DNA of 5,422 nucleotides from Actinomycetes bacterium (GTDB lineage Bacteria > Actinomycetota > Acidimicrobiia > Acidimicrobiales > RAAP-2): the NCBI GenBank assembly GCA_021791615.1, contig JAJYWG010000531.1, positions 1 to 5,422 on the forward strand, read 5' to 3'. The stretch's first letter is position 1. Each line of letters begins with the position of its first letter. Of this stretch, positions 1-5,422 are shown piece by piece. The position numbers and the translations under genes are program-made. The notes under the pieces were generated by a model. The model searched no databases, was not told where the DNA came from, and saw only the letters and a program-made list of their open reading frames with translations.

Positions 1-1
1 G

Positions 2-796
2 CAATCATCACGTTCCAGGGTCCAAGAGCGCGAGGACGGCACGACCCCGCTCCTGCGTGTGGAGGATCTGGGAATGCCGCCGGCACTGAGGAGCGCGTCG
101 CTCACGGTCCACGCGGGCGAAGTCGTCGGCATCGCCGGTCTGGAGGGCTCAGGGGCCTCCGAGTTGCTCGCCGCGCTTGCGGGCGCTGGTACCGAGCCAC
201 GTGGCACGGCCCTGCTCGGGGGGAAGCCCCTACCGCTGAGCTCGGTGCGCGCAGCGATGGCGATCGGCGTGGGCTTCCTGCCTCGCGATCGCCGGCTCGA
301 AGGGCTGGTGCCGATGCTGAGCGTGGCCGAGAACATGCATCTTTCCGATCTCAGTTCCCTGTGGCCTCCGTTCGTCGGTTTGCGGCGGCGGCGGCGGACC
401 GCGTCGATGCTCGCTCGTCGGTTTTCGGTGCGGATGCCGGGAATCGAAGCGCCTGCGGACGCCCTGTCGGGCGGGAACCAGCAAAAACTGGTCATGGCGC
501 GTGTCCTGGCGCGGAATCCACGGCTTCTCCTTCTGAGCGAGCCGACTCGCGGCGTGGACATCGGGGCCAAGATCGACATCTTTCGCGCCGTTCGTGACTA
601 TGCACAAGGCGATAGGGCGGCCCTCGTCTATTCGAGCGAATTCACGGATCTCATCGAGTGGTGTGACCGGATCGTCATCCTCTACCGGGGTCACACCATC
701 GGCGATTATCCAGCTGGGTCACTCGACGAGGAGGATGTGATCCATCTGGCTGGGGGAGCGACGCAGCTGTCGCGAGACGCTGAGCGCGGGGATTGA
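2..796 (+). CDS. Sugar-type ABC importer ATP-binding protein, C-terminal half (5' end cut by window)
   Basis: This is the second nucleotide-binding domain of a two-domain ATPase of the RbsA/MglA/XylG family, which powers uptake through an RbsC-type permease at the inner face of the membrane. The frame is open from base 2 without a stop, so the GTG at 59 is an internal valine and the true start lies upstream; 264 residues are visible, about half the usual ~500. In order: LLRVEDL opening the domain, a degenerate Walker A GLEGSGAS (visible residues 46-53, Lys replaced by Ala), the family motif FLPRDRRLEGL, the ABC signature LSGGNQQK (155-162), and a Walker B plus D-loop region LLLLSEPTRGVDIGAK in which Ser179 replaces the usual Asp while Glu180 is kept. 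SSE (211-213) sits where the switch histidine would be. Loss of the Walker A Lys and H-loop His in this half is known for the family; the Walker B Ser is less expected. An Arg5 run comes from (CGG)5 at 383-397. The permease follows after about 50 bases, so the two are probably co-transcribed. Confidence 0.95.
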   Translation, partial: QSSRSRVQEREDGTTPLLRVEDLGMPPALRSASLTVHAGEVVGIAGLEGSGASELLAALAGAGTEPRGTALLGGKPLPLSSVRAAMAIGVGFLPRDRRLEGLVPMLSVAENMHLSDLSSLWPPFVGLRRRRRTASMLARRFSVRMPGIEAPADALSGGNQQKLVMARVLARNPRLLLLSEPTRGVDIGAKIDIFRAVRDYAQGDRAALVYSSEFTDLIEWCDRIVILYRGHTIGDYPAGSLDEEDVIHLAGGATQLSRDAERGD

Positions 797-834
797 AAGA
801 CGGCTCGTGGGTTTCGACGGGTTTCTCACAATGT

Positions 835-838
835 GGAG
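835..838 (+). promoter_or_regulatory. Ribosome binding site supporting the ATG at 848
   Basis: GGAG sits 9 bases before ATG 848. The in-frame GTG at 833 has no purine-rich site upstream. A rival is GGGGAG at 880-885, 7 bases before an in-frame GTG at 893. The permease start is therefore 848 or 893 rather than 833; I prefer 848 because it is an ATG. Confidence 0.45.
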
Positions 839-847
839 CGTGCCGGG

Positions 848-2023
848 ATGAGGATGCGCGCAGGGTCCGAGGTGGAGACGGGGAGCAGTAGTGTGGAAGA
901 GTCCTTCCAATCCGACACAGTTCCGGCTGTCAGGAGAGATCTGGTCGGTTGGCTGAAGCGGGGCCGTCGCTACGTGGGACCAGGGGGGGCCTTGGTCGGG
1001 ATCATCGTGGTCTTCGCCGCACTCCATCCGTTCTTCATTCACGGGCAGAACATCACAAACATCCTTACGTCGAACAGCGACCTGATGCTCGTCGCCGCAG
1101 GGATGACCTTCGCGATGATCGGAGGCGGGTTCGACCTGTCGGTGGGCTCGGTGATGGAGGCGACCGGGGTGCTGCTGGCCGGACTGCTGGCGATCGGCGT
1201 CCCGCAGCTCTTCGCGATCGTCATCGCCATCCTGTGCGCAGGTCTGTTCGGCGCGTTGGTCAACGGCTTCTTGATCGGCTACGCCCGGTTGAACTTTCTC
1301 GTGGTCACCCTCGGCACCATGACCGCAGTCGAGGGTCTCGTGTACGTCGTGACGAACGGAAACACCTTGTCTCTCTCGAAGTACCACATGGTTGCCTCGA
1401 TCGGGACCGCGAAGGCCCTCGGTATCGGCGTCCCGATATGGTTCATGATCGGGGCTGTCCTCGTCGCCGGTGTCTGCCTTCGCTTCACGCGTGTCGGGCG
1501 CGCCATCTACGCGGTGGGTGGCAACCGGGAGGCTGCGAGGATCGCTGGGATACGCGTCGGCCTGATCACGATGCTGACGTACGGGGCAGCGGGCCTGTTC
1601 GCCGGGATGGCGGGGATCGTGGACGCCGGGCGCCTCGCCGCAGCGTCTCCGACAGTAGGGGCAACGATCAACCTGATTGCGGGTGCCGCGGTCCTGCTCG
1701 GCGGGACGAGCTTTTCCGGCGGCGAAGGTGGCATATTCGGCACGATCCTTGGTGTGCTGCTCATCGGGGCTCTCGAGAACGGTCTCGGCGTGGTGGGGGT
1801 CTCGGACTTCTGGTCCAACGTGGTGACCGGCATCGTGCTCGTCGTGGCCGTCGGCTTGGACCAGTTCCAGAAGTCGCGTACCCGCAGACGATTCGTCAGA
1901 GAGTCGACGGAAGCGGGGCCTGCGGACGTCGCAGTTGGAAAAGGCGAAGCGCCCGTGGGCGCCTACCAACCCGTCAAAGCGATCGTGGAGCCGCCGTTCG
2001 GGTCAGGTTCCGCCCATGAATGA
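848..2023 (+). CDS. Sugar-type ABC importer permease, RbsC/AraH (BPD_transp_2) family
   Basis: This integral membrane protein would form the import channel, probably as a homodimer, driven by the ATPase encoded just upstream. With ATG 848 it has 391 residues. I see about ten hydrophobic segments, roughly at residues 47-61, 80-95, 101-117, 120-143, 147-169, 195-211, 240-257, 270-286, 294-313 and 322-338. Family signatures are GGGFDLSVGSVM (DLSVGS at 96-101), VVTLGTMTAVEGLVYVV after NGFLIGYARLNF, the cytoplasmic coupling-loop motif GGNREAARIAGI (224-235), and GGEGGIFGTILGVLLIGALENGL near the end. About 45 polar residues precede the first segment, fewer if GTG 893 is the start. After the last segment there is a hydrophilic tail of about 53 residues (RTRRR, then Pro/Ala/Glu-rich), longer than the short tail I expect in RbsC. 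The substrate cannot be read from the permease; the family carries pentoses, hexoses, polyols, autoinducer-2 and nucleosides. The stop overlaps a possible small ORF in the sequence ATGAATGA at 2016-2023. Confidence 0.95.
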   Translation: MRMRAGSEVETGSSSVEESFQSDTVPAVRRDLVGWLKRGRRYVGPGGALVGIIVVFAALHPFFIHGQNITNILTSNSDLMLVAAGMTFAMIGGGFDLSVGSVMEATGVLLAGLLAIGVPQLFAIVIAILCAGLFGALVNGFLIGYARLNFLVVTLGTMTAVEGLVYVVTNGNTLSLSKYHMVASIGTAKALGIGVPIWFMIGAVLVAGVCLRFTRVGRAIYAVGGNREAARIAGIRVGLITMLTYGAAGLFAGMAGIVDAGRLAAASPTVGATINLIAGAAVLLGGTSFSGGEGGIFGTILGVLLIGALENGLGVVGVSDFWSNVVTGIVLVVAVGLDQFQKSRTRRRFVRESTEAGPADVAVGKGEAPVGAYQPVKAIVEPPFGSGSAHE

Positions 2024-2105
2024 CGGCTGCGGGTCTCGTTCGCCGTATGGCATCGCACGCGGGCAGGACCTGGCTGGTGACGGGACCCTGGTGGAGCAGT
2101 GCTGA
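2016..2105 (+). other. Possible 29-codon ORF bridging permease and ligase
   Basis: An ATG at 2016, eight bases before the permease stop ends, opens a 29-codon frame beginning MNDGCGSRSPYG. It closes at TGA 2103-2105, sharing its last base with the ligase ATG (TGATG). The geometry would allow translational coupling across an otherwise non-coding gap of about 80 bases. The upstream purine tract is weak (GGTCAGG, 8 bases before the ATG), no family is recognised, and a frame this short arises easily by chance. Confidence 0.15.
2093..2096 (+). promoter_or_regulatory. Ribosome binding site deciding the ligase start
   Basis: GGAG lies 8 bases before ATG 2105 and only 2 bases before the in-frame GTG at 2099, so 2105 is the better start. 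The frame is closed upstream by TGA at 2078-2080, leaving no longer option. Confidence 0.6.
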
Positions 2106-3679
2106 TGGAGGTGGCTCCCTCGCAGCGGACGCTGCCCGCCCTGCTCCGCCAGCGGGCCGAGTCCAGCGGCGACACCCCGCTCTTGCAGGTCGGCCCGGTC
2201 CTCCGGTCTGCGGCGGGGATGGCCGAGCACACGGCGCAGGTAGCAGGCGCCTTCGCGGCGCGGGGGGTGCAACGTGGTGATCGCATCGCCGTGATCAGCA
2301 CGAATCGCGTGGAGGTGTTGGACACCTTCGCCGCGTGCGGGTGGCTCGGAGCGACGCTGGTCCCCATCAATGTGTCCGCCCGGGGCCCGCAGCTCGAGCA
2401 CATCCTGCACGACGCCGAGCCTCGCGTGCTGGTCGTGGAGCCGGGGTTGCTCGACCGTTTCGACGGGATCGACCGATTGCCAGGCTCCTTGGAGCAGCTG
2501 TGGGGGCTCGGAGACCACCCTGCCACGTGGCGGGAACGGCGCATCCAATCGTTTCCCGGCAAAGGCGACGCCATCACGCCGGCGCCAGTGCTGCCGGGCG
2601 ACGACCTCGCGCTGCTCTACACCTCGGGAACGACCGGGCCGTCCAAAGGCGTGCGGTGTCCGCACGGCCAGTTCTACTGGTGGGGAGTCAACTCAGGGGC
2701 GGCGCTCGACGTGCACTCAGGTGACGTGCTCTACACCTGCCTTCCGCTTTTTCACACCAACGCGCTCAACGCATTTCTTCAGGCACTCGTGAACGAGGCC
2801 TCCCTTGTCGTCGGTGAGCGGTTCTCCGCTTCTCACTTCTGGGAGCGGCTCGTCGAGAGCGAGGCGACCGTGACCTACCTTCTCGGGACCATGGTCTCCA
2901 TCCTCTGCTCGCGCGACGAGACACCAGCCGAGCGCGCCCACAGCGTCCGCGTCGCTCTCGCTCCAGCGACTCCAGCCGTGCTTCGGCCGGTGTGCAAAGA
3001 GCGGTTCGGCATCGAGATCGTCGAGGCGCACGGGATGACGGAGACCAACCTCGTCATCGGACCTCGCGACGGGGCGCAGAAGCCGGGGATGATGGGCAGG
3101 GTGATGCCCGGCTTCCATGCCCGGGTGGTCGACGAGCACGACGTCCAAGTACCTGACGGAACTGCGGGCGAGCTCGTCGTGCGCGCCGACGAACCGTTCG
3201 CCTTCACGACGGGATACTGGCGGATGCCAGAGGCCACGGTCTCCGCCTTTCGGAATCTCTGGCTCCATACCGGTGACCGAGTCGTCCGAGACGCCGAGGG
3301 CTGGTACCGGTTCCTCGACCGCCTCAAGGACGCGATCCGTCGCCGCGGGGAGAACGTCTCGAGCTGGGAGGTCGAGCAGGTTCTCGTTGGACACCCCGGT
3401 GTCGCCGCGATCGCGGTCGTCCCAGTGCCTTCCGAGCTGGGAGAAGACGAGGTGATGGCATTCGTGGTGCCCTCTACCGACCCTCCGCCAAGCCCTATGG
3501 AGCTCGTCGAGCACTGCCAGGAACGGCTCGCATACTTCGCGGTACCGCGCTATATCGAGTTCGTCGAAGACCTGCCGATCACCTCGAATGGCAAGGTGCA
3601 GAAGTTCGAGCTGCGAGCTCGAGGAGTATCGGAGCGGACGTGGGATCGCGAGAAGGCAGGCGTTCGACTTCGCCGCTGA
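2105..3679 (+). CDS. AMP-forming acyl-CoA ligase, ANL superfamily (CaiC-like)
   Basis: The predicted enzyme activates a carboxylic acid to its acyl-adenylate with ATP and then to the CoA thioester, in the cytoplasm. From ATG 2105 it has 524 residues, full length for the family. Visible motifs in order: the ATP-binding loop YTSGTTGPSKG (172-182) followed by VRCPHGQFYWWG, LPLFHTNALN (about 213-222), HGMTE (309-313, the usual YGxTE), LHTGD (387-391), RLKD (406-409), the hinge and C-domain segment RRRGENVSSWEVE (412-424), and ITSNGKVQK near the C-terminus with the expected catalytic lysine at 497. All key residues look intact. The RRRGENVSSWEVE and CPHGQFYWWG wording resembles proteins annotated as 'ATP-dependent acyl-CoA ligase' near crotonobetaine/carnitine-CoA ligase rather than long-chain fatty acyl or acetyl-CoA synthetases; that placement is from memory of the family. 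The acid substrate is not predictable here. Its place between the importer permease and an alpha/beta-fold gene suggests that it activates the imported compound or a breakdown product. Confidence 0.95.
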   Translation: MEVAPSQRTLPALLRQRAESSGDTPLLQVGPVLRSAAGMAEHTAQVAGAFAARGVQRGDRIAVISTNRVEVLDTFAACGWLGATLVPINVSARGPQLEHILHDAEPRVLVVEPGLLDRFDGIDRLPGSLEQLWGLGDHPATWRERRIQSFPGKGDAITPAPVLPGDDLALLYTSGTTGPSKGVRCPHGQFYWWGVNSGAALDVHSGDVLYTCLPLFHTNALNAFLQALVNEASLVVGERFSASHFWERLVESEATVTYLLGTMVSILCSRDETPAERAHSVRVALAPATPAVLRPVCKERFGIEIVEAHGMTETNLVIGPRDGAQKPGMMGRVMPGFHARVVDEHDVQVPDGTAGELVVRADEPFAFTTGYWRMPEATVSAFRNLWLHTGDRVVRDAEGWYRFLDRLKDAIRRRGENVSSWEVEQVLVGHPGVAAIAVVPVPSELGEDEVMAFVVPSTDPPPSPMELVEHCQERLAYFAVPRYIEFVEDLPITSNGKVQKFELRARGVSERTWDREKAGVRLRR

Positions 3680-3907
3680 CGAGCATTCAGCTGCGACTCT
3701 TCCTCGATCTTCGTGGCCGGAGTGGATCCTTTGCTCCGCACCGTGGGGCTTGCGGCGGAGAGGGAGCGGTGATCAAATATCCATGGCAGTGGGAGCGAGG
3801 ACTGTCAGGAGGGATGAGTCTGAGACCACACCCGCGCATCGGAACACCTTGGCCGGACATGATGCAACAGGCTCTCGCGGTACGCCTCCTGCCGCCCTGG
3901 GATCGCC
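3680..3907 (+). other. 228-base spacer between ligase and alpha/beta-fold gene
   Basis: This is the only sizeable gap in the gene row. The first ~55 bases show nothing I can name. After that come an inverted repeat (3734-3760), a candidate 48-codon ORF (3769-3915) and an AGGAGGG at 3807-3813. I find no good -35/-10 pair: TTGCGG (3750) with TCAAAT (3773) has 17-base spacing but poor -10 identity. No stem followed by a T-run is present, so no intrinsic terminator is visible. Confidence 0.5.
3734..3760 (+). repeat. Short inverted repeat that could mask a Shine-Dalgarno site
   Basis: CTCCGC at 3734-3739 is the exact reverse complement of GCGGAG at 3755-3760, with a 15-base loop; an alternative pairing is CCGCA 3736-3740 with TGCGG 3751-3755 around a 10-base loop. 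The right arm contains GGAG, the best ribosome binding site for the candidate ORF at 3769. Six-base arms are common by chance in G+C-rich DNA, so any regulatory role is speculative. Confidence 0.2.
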
Positions 3908-3915
3908 GTGAGTGA
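3769..3915 (+). CDS. Candidate small protein, 48 residues, unknown function
   Basis: A GTG at 3769 preceded by GGAG (3757-3760, 8-base spacing) opens a frame of 48 codons that ends at TGA 3913-3915 and overlaps the next gene by 8 bases (GTGAGTGA). The peptide starts MIKYPWQWERGLSGG and has four Trp and seven Pro, with no signal peptide or membrane segment. An in-frame ATG at 3814 has AGGAGGG directly in front, too close for a normal spacing. By hand count 30 of 48 codons end in G or C, which looks lower than in the neighbouring genes and argues against a well-adapted coding sequence. I recognise no family. It could be a real small operon gene, a decayed remnant, or a chance frame. Confidence 0.25.
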   Translation: MIKYPWQWERGLSGGMSLRPHPRIGTPWPDMMQQALAVRLLPPWDRRE

Positions 3916-4804
3916 AGATGCGGTGACCATCCGCCGGGGCTACGTCGACGTGCCGTGGGGCCAGCTTCATTTCGCGCGCTGCGGCGAAGGGAACGGCGCG
4001 CCAGTGGCGATGGCGCACCAGACCCCTCGTTCATGGGACGAGTACCGAGACGTCCTGCCGCTGCTCGGGCGCGACTACGACACGGTTGCCTTGGACACCC
4101 CGGGGTTCGGGGCATCAGATCTGGATCCGCGTGCCGGGGATTCGATCGAGCATTACGCAGACGGGCTCACCCTGTTGATCGATGAGCTCGGTCTCGACCA
4201 GGTCGCGCTCGTCGGGCACCATACCGGAGCGCTGGTGACGCTCGAGGTGGCCGTTCGGTGTCCCACAAGGGTCCGGGCCGTCGTCTTGTCCTCCGCCCCG
4301 CTACGTTCTGCTGACGAGCGCGCCGCCGCGTTGGCTGGCCCCGGGGTGGATGACGTCACCGAGCGACCGGACGGGTCGCATTTGACCGAGCTGTGGCGTC
4401 GCAGGCTCGCGTTCTATCCCGCGGGTCGCTCCGACCTGCTCCGAAGGTTCGTCGCGGATGCTCTTCGAGTGGGCAGTCGTGCCGAAGAGGGTCACCGAGC
4501 GGTCAACCGGTACCCGGCGCCGGAGCGAGCCGAAGAGCTGAGGCGGACGGGACTCCCCGTACTGGTTCTCGTAGGTTCCGCCGATCCGTTCGCGTATCCC
4601 ATGTTGGCACGTTGGCGCGAGGCGCTGCCCGACGCGAAGGTCATCGAGCTGGCCACAGGGATGGTCCCGCTGCCCGACCAACTTCCGGTACCGTTCGCGG
4701 CGGCGGTGGCCGAGTTCCTCCGCGCGCTGGACGAACGGGAAGAGGTTGCCGAGCTCGACGTCCAGACGCCCGACACCGCCGCCTCGAAGTCGGGCGCAGG
4801 ATGA
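3908..4804 (+). CDS. Alpha/beta-hydrolase-fold protein with non-canonical catalytic positions
   Basis: This 298-residue protein has the layout of a soluble alpha/beta-fold hydrolase, usually an esterase, C-C hydrolase or related enzyme. Landmarks: HQTPRSWDEYRDVLPLL (38-54, the oxyanion-side loop, usually HG-P), LDTPGFGASD (62-71), the nucleophile elbow VGHHTGA (102-108), strand and acid region LVLVGSADPFAYP (219-231, Asp226 as likely acid), and ATGMVPLPDQLP (249-260) where the catalytic His loop falls. In the elbow pattern G-x-Nuc-x-G the nucleophile place is His105 instead of Ser, Cys or Asp, and Met252 sits where the general-base His is expected. The protein may therefore be non-hydrolytic, use other residues, or act as a binding protein. 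HQTPRS and GHHTG look familiar to me from other proteins annotated as alpha/beta hydrolases, so this may be a subfamily rather than a damaged gene. GTG 3908 is chosen because the domain needs nearly all of this frame; its ribosome site is weak (GGGA, 5-base spacing), suggesting coupling to upstream translation. About 25 C-terminal residues are a polar tail beyond the fold. Confidence 0.92.
   Translation: MSEDAVTIRRGYVDVPWGQLHFARCGEGNGAPVAMAHQTPRSWDEYRDVLPLLGRDYDTVALDTPGFGASDLDPRAGDSIEHYADGLTLLIDELGLDQVALVGHHTGALVTLEVAVRCPTRVRAVVLSSAPLRSADERAAALAGPGVDDVTERPDGSHLTELWRRRLAFYPAGRSDLLRRFVADALRVGSRAEEGHRAVNRYPAPERAEELRRTGLPVLVLVGSADPFAYPMLARWREALPDAKVIELATGMVPLPDQLPVPFAAAVAEFLRALDEREEVAELDVQTPDTAASKSGAG
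4801..4804 (+). promoter_or_regulatory. ATGA stop-start overlap coupling two genes
   Basis: The second ligase's ATG (4801-4803) overlaps the TGA (4802-4804) of the alpha/beta-fold gene. No well-spaced Shine-Dalgarno site precedes it, so reinitiation by ribosomes finishing the upstream gene is the likely route. The two proteins are probably made in linked amounts. Confidence 0.6.
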
Positions 4805-5422
4805 CCGACCCGACGGTGCCGCCCTCGGTGACAGCAGGTCTGACAGAGTCCTACAACCGACGCTGGACCTATGCGGAGATGTTCCGAGCCAGTGCAGCCG
4901 CACGGCCCGACCACCCCGCCCTGGTGTTCCCAGGTGGCGCGCTGACCTACTCCGAGCTCTGGGAACGAGCCGGTCGGCGTGCGGGCCAACTTCGGGCGCT
5001 CGGCGTGGGGCGTGGGGAGACGTTCGGGCTGATTCTCCCCAATTCGCCCCAGTTCGTCGAGCTCTTTCTCGGCGCAGCGCGACTCGGCGCCATTCTCGTG
5101 CCGATCAATATCCGGTACAGGACCTTCGAGATCTCCCACGTCTGTCGAGACGGCGACCTCCGAGCGCTGGTCACCACCAGCCAGCTCGACGAGCCCTATC
5201 AGCTGGGTCCGGTCGTGACCGAGGCGCTTTCCGGGCTGGAGGCCTCCGATCCCACCAAGCACTTGGGGCTGGAGCAGTTCCCGCGCCTCCGGCACGTCGT
5301 CATGCTTGGCGCGACCGCGCCCGCAGGGATGCTCAATGAGCCGATGGTGGATCGGATGGCGCTGGAGTTGCCTCCGGCCCCCGAGGACGGGGCTTCGCCG
5401 GACGATCCGATCATGTACATGT
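4801..5422 (+). CDS. Second acyl-CoA ligase, ANL superfamily (N-terminal part, 3' end cut by window)
   Basis: The frame is open from ATG 4801 to the right edge: 207 residues, roughly 40% of a normal ANL ligase. The visible part is the classic N-terminal domain start: YAEMFRASAAARPDHPALVF (24-43), LTYSELWERAGRRAGQL (48-64), GVGRGETFGLILPNSPQFVE (68-87), LGAARLGAILVPINIRYRTFE (90-110, the well-conserved 'G.i.vPiN.r....E' block), and an Asp-rich lead-in ending DDPIMYM (201-207). The family's ATP-binding loop normally follows immediately, so the catalytic motifs lie beyond the window and activity cannot be judged. It would activate a carboxylic acid to a CoA thioester. Compared with the ligase at 2105, the aligned G-D/E...N....VPIN blocks are related but clearly different, so this is not a recent duplicate. 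The ATGA overlap ties it to the alpha/beta-fold gene upstream. Confidence 0.93.
   Translation, partial: MTDPTVPPSVTAGLTESYNRRWTYAEMFRASAAARPDHPALVFPGGALTYSELWERAGRRAGQLRALGVGRGETFGLILPNSPQFVELFLGAARLGAILVPINIRYRTFEISHVCRDGDLRALVTTSQLDEPYQLGPVVTEALSGLEASDPTKHLGLEQFPRLRHVVMLGATAPAGMLNEPMVDRMALELPPAPEDGASPDDPIMYM

Noticed and set aside
59..61. GTG at 59 as the start of the ATPase gene
   Set aside because: The frame is open from the window edge and the codons before 59 read LLR leading into VEDL, the normal opening of the second domain, so this is an internal Val.
382..397. (CGG)5 trinucleotide repeat inside the ATPase gene
   Set aside because: It encodes an Arg5 run in a variable loop. Short CGG runs are common in G+C-rich coding DNA and five units are a weak case for slippage.
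719..1969. Open frame of 416 codons on the - strand opposite the permease
   Set aside because: It mirrors a + strand gene with strong RbsC-family motifs. Its product is rich in Asp, His, Arg and Gln with no recognisable domain, as expected for a G+C-rich antisense shadow.
2020..2280. ATGA-overlap start giving an 86-codon + strand frame after the permease
   Set aside because: It runs about 175 bases into the ligase gene in another frame and its product is a low-complexity Ala/Gly/Arg shadow. Only the alternative short frame at 2016-2105 fits the gap.
3750..3780. Possible promoter TTGCGG - 17 bases - TCAAAT
   Set aside because: The -10 match is poor and such pairs are frequent by chance; no supporting element is visible.
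3588..3911. Alternative + strand frame of 107 codons through the spacer
   Set aside because: It begins inside the ligase coding sequence, and its internal ATG at 3783 lacks a well-spaced ribosome site. The frame starting at 3769 has better signals.
4492..5295. Open frame of 267 codons on the - strand spanning the end of the alpha/beta-fold gene and the second ligase
   Set aside because: Both + strand frames it covers have clear family motifs, and the antisense product has none.

Overview
The window is high-G+C DNA by eye. All five recognisable genes lie on the + strand with short gaps or overlaps, they use GTG as well as ATG starts, and I saw no in-frame TTA leucine codon. This style fits an actinobacterium, but no gene here fixes the taxon. 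No RNA gene, mobile element, CRISPR array or convincing terminator was seen.

Layout: (1) From the left edge to 796 is the C-terminal half of a two-domain, sugar-type (RbsA/MglA/XylG-like) ABC importer ATPase. (2) At 848-2023 is its partner permease of the RbsC/AraH (BPD_transp_2) family. (3) At 2105-3679 is a complete AMP-forming acyl-CoA ligase of the ANL superfamily, closest in motifs to the CaiC-like 'ATP-dependent acyl-CoA ligase' group. (4) A 228-base spacer (3680-3907) holds a candidate 48-codon small ORF, a short inverted repeat and an AGGAGG. (5) At 3908-4804 is an alpha/beta-hydrolase-fold protein whose nucleophile and catalytic-histidine positions look substituted. (6) From 4801 to the right edge is the N-terminal 207 residues of a second, different ANL ligase, cut just before its ATP-binding loop.

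Taken together this looks like part of a catabolic operon. An ABC importer would bring in a small molecule, one or two ligases would make a CoA thioester from a carboxylic acid, and an alpha/beta-fold protein would act on an intermediate. The substrate cannot be read from the sequence. RbsC-type importers usually carry sugars or polyols, so pairing one with two acyl-CoA ligases is the unusual part. The periplasmic or lipoprotein binding protein expected for such an importer is not in the window and may lie upstream.

The best leads are the non-canonical alpha/beta-fold protein (His where Ser is expected, Met where His is expected), the doubly degenerate second nucleotide-binding site of the ATPase, and two possible small ORFs at gene junctions. 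I see no clear evidence for a wholly new kind of system.
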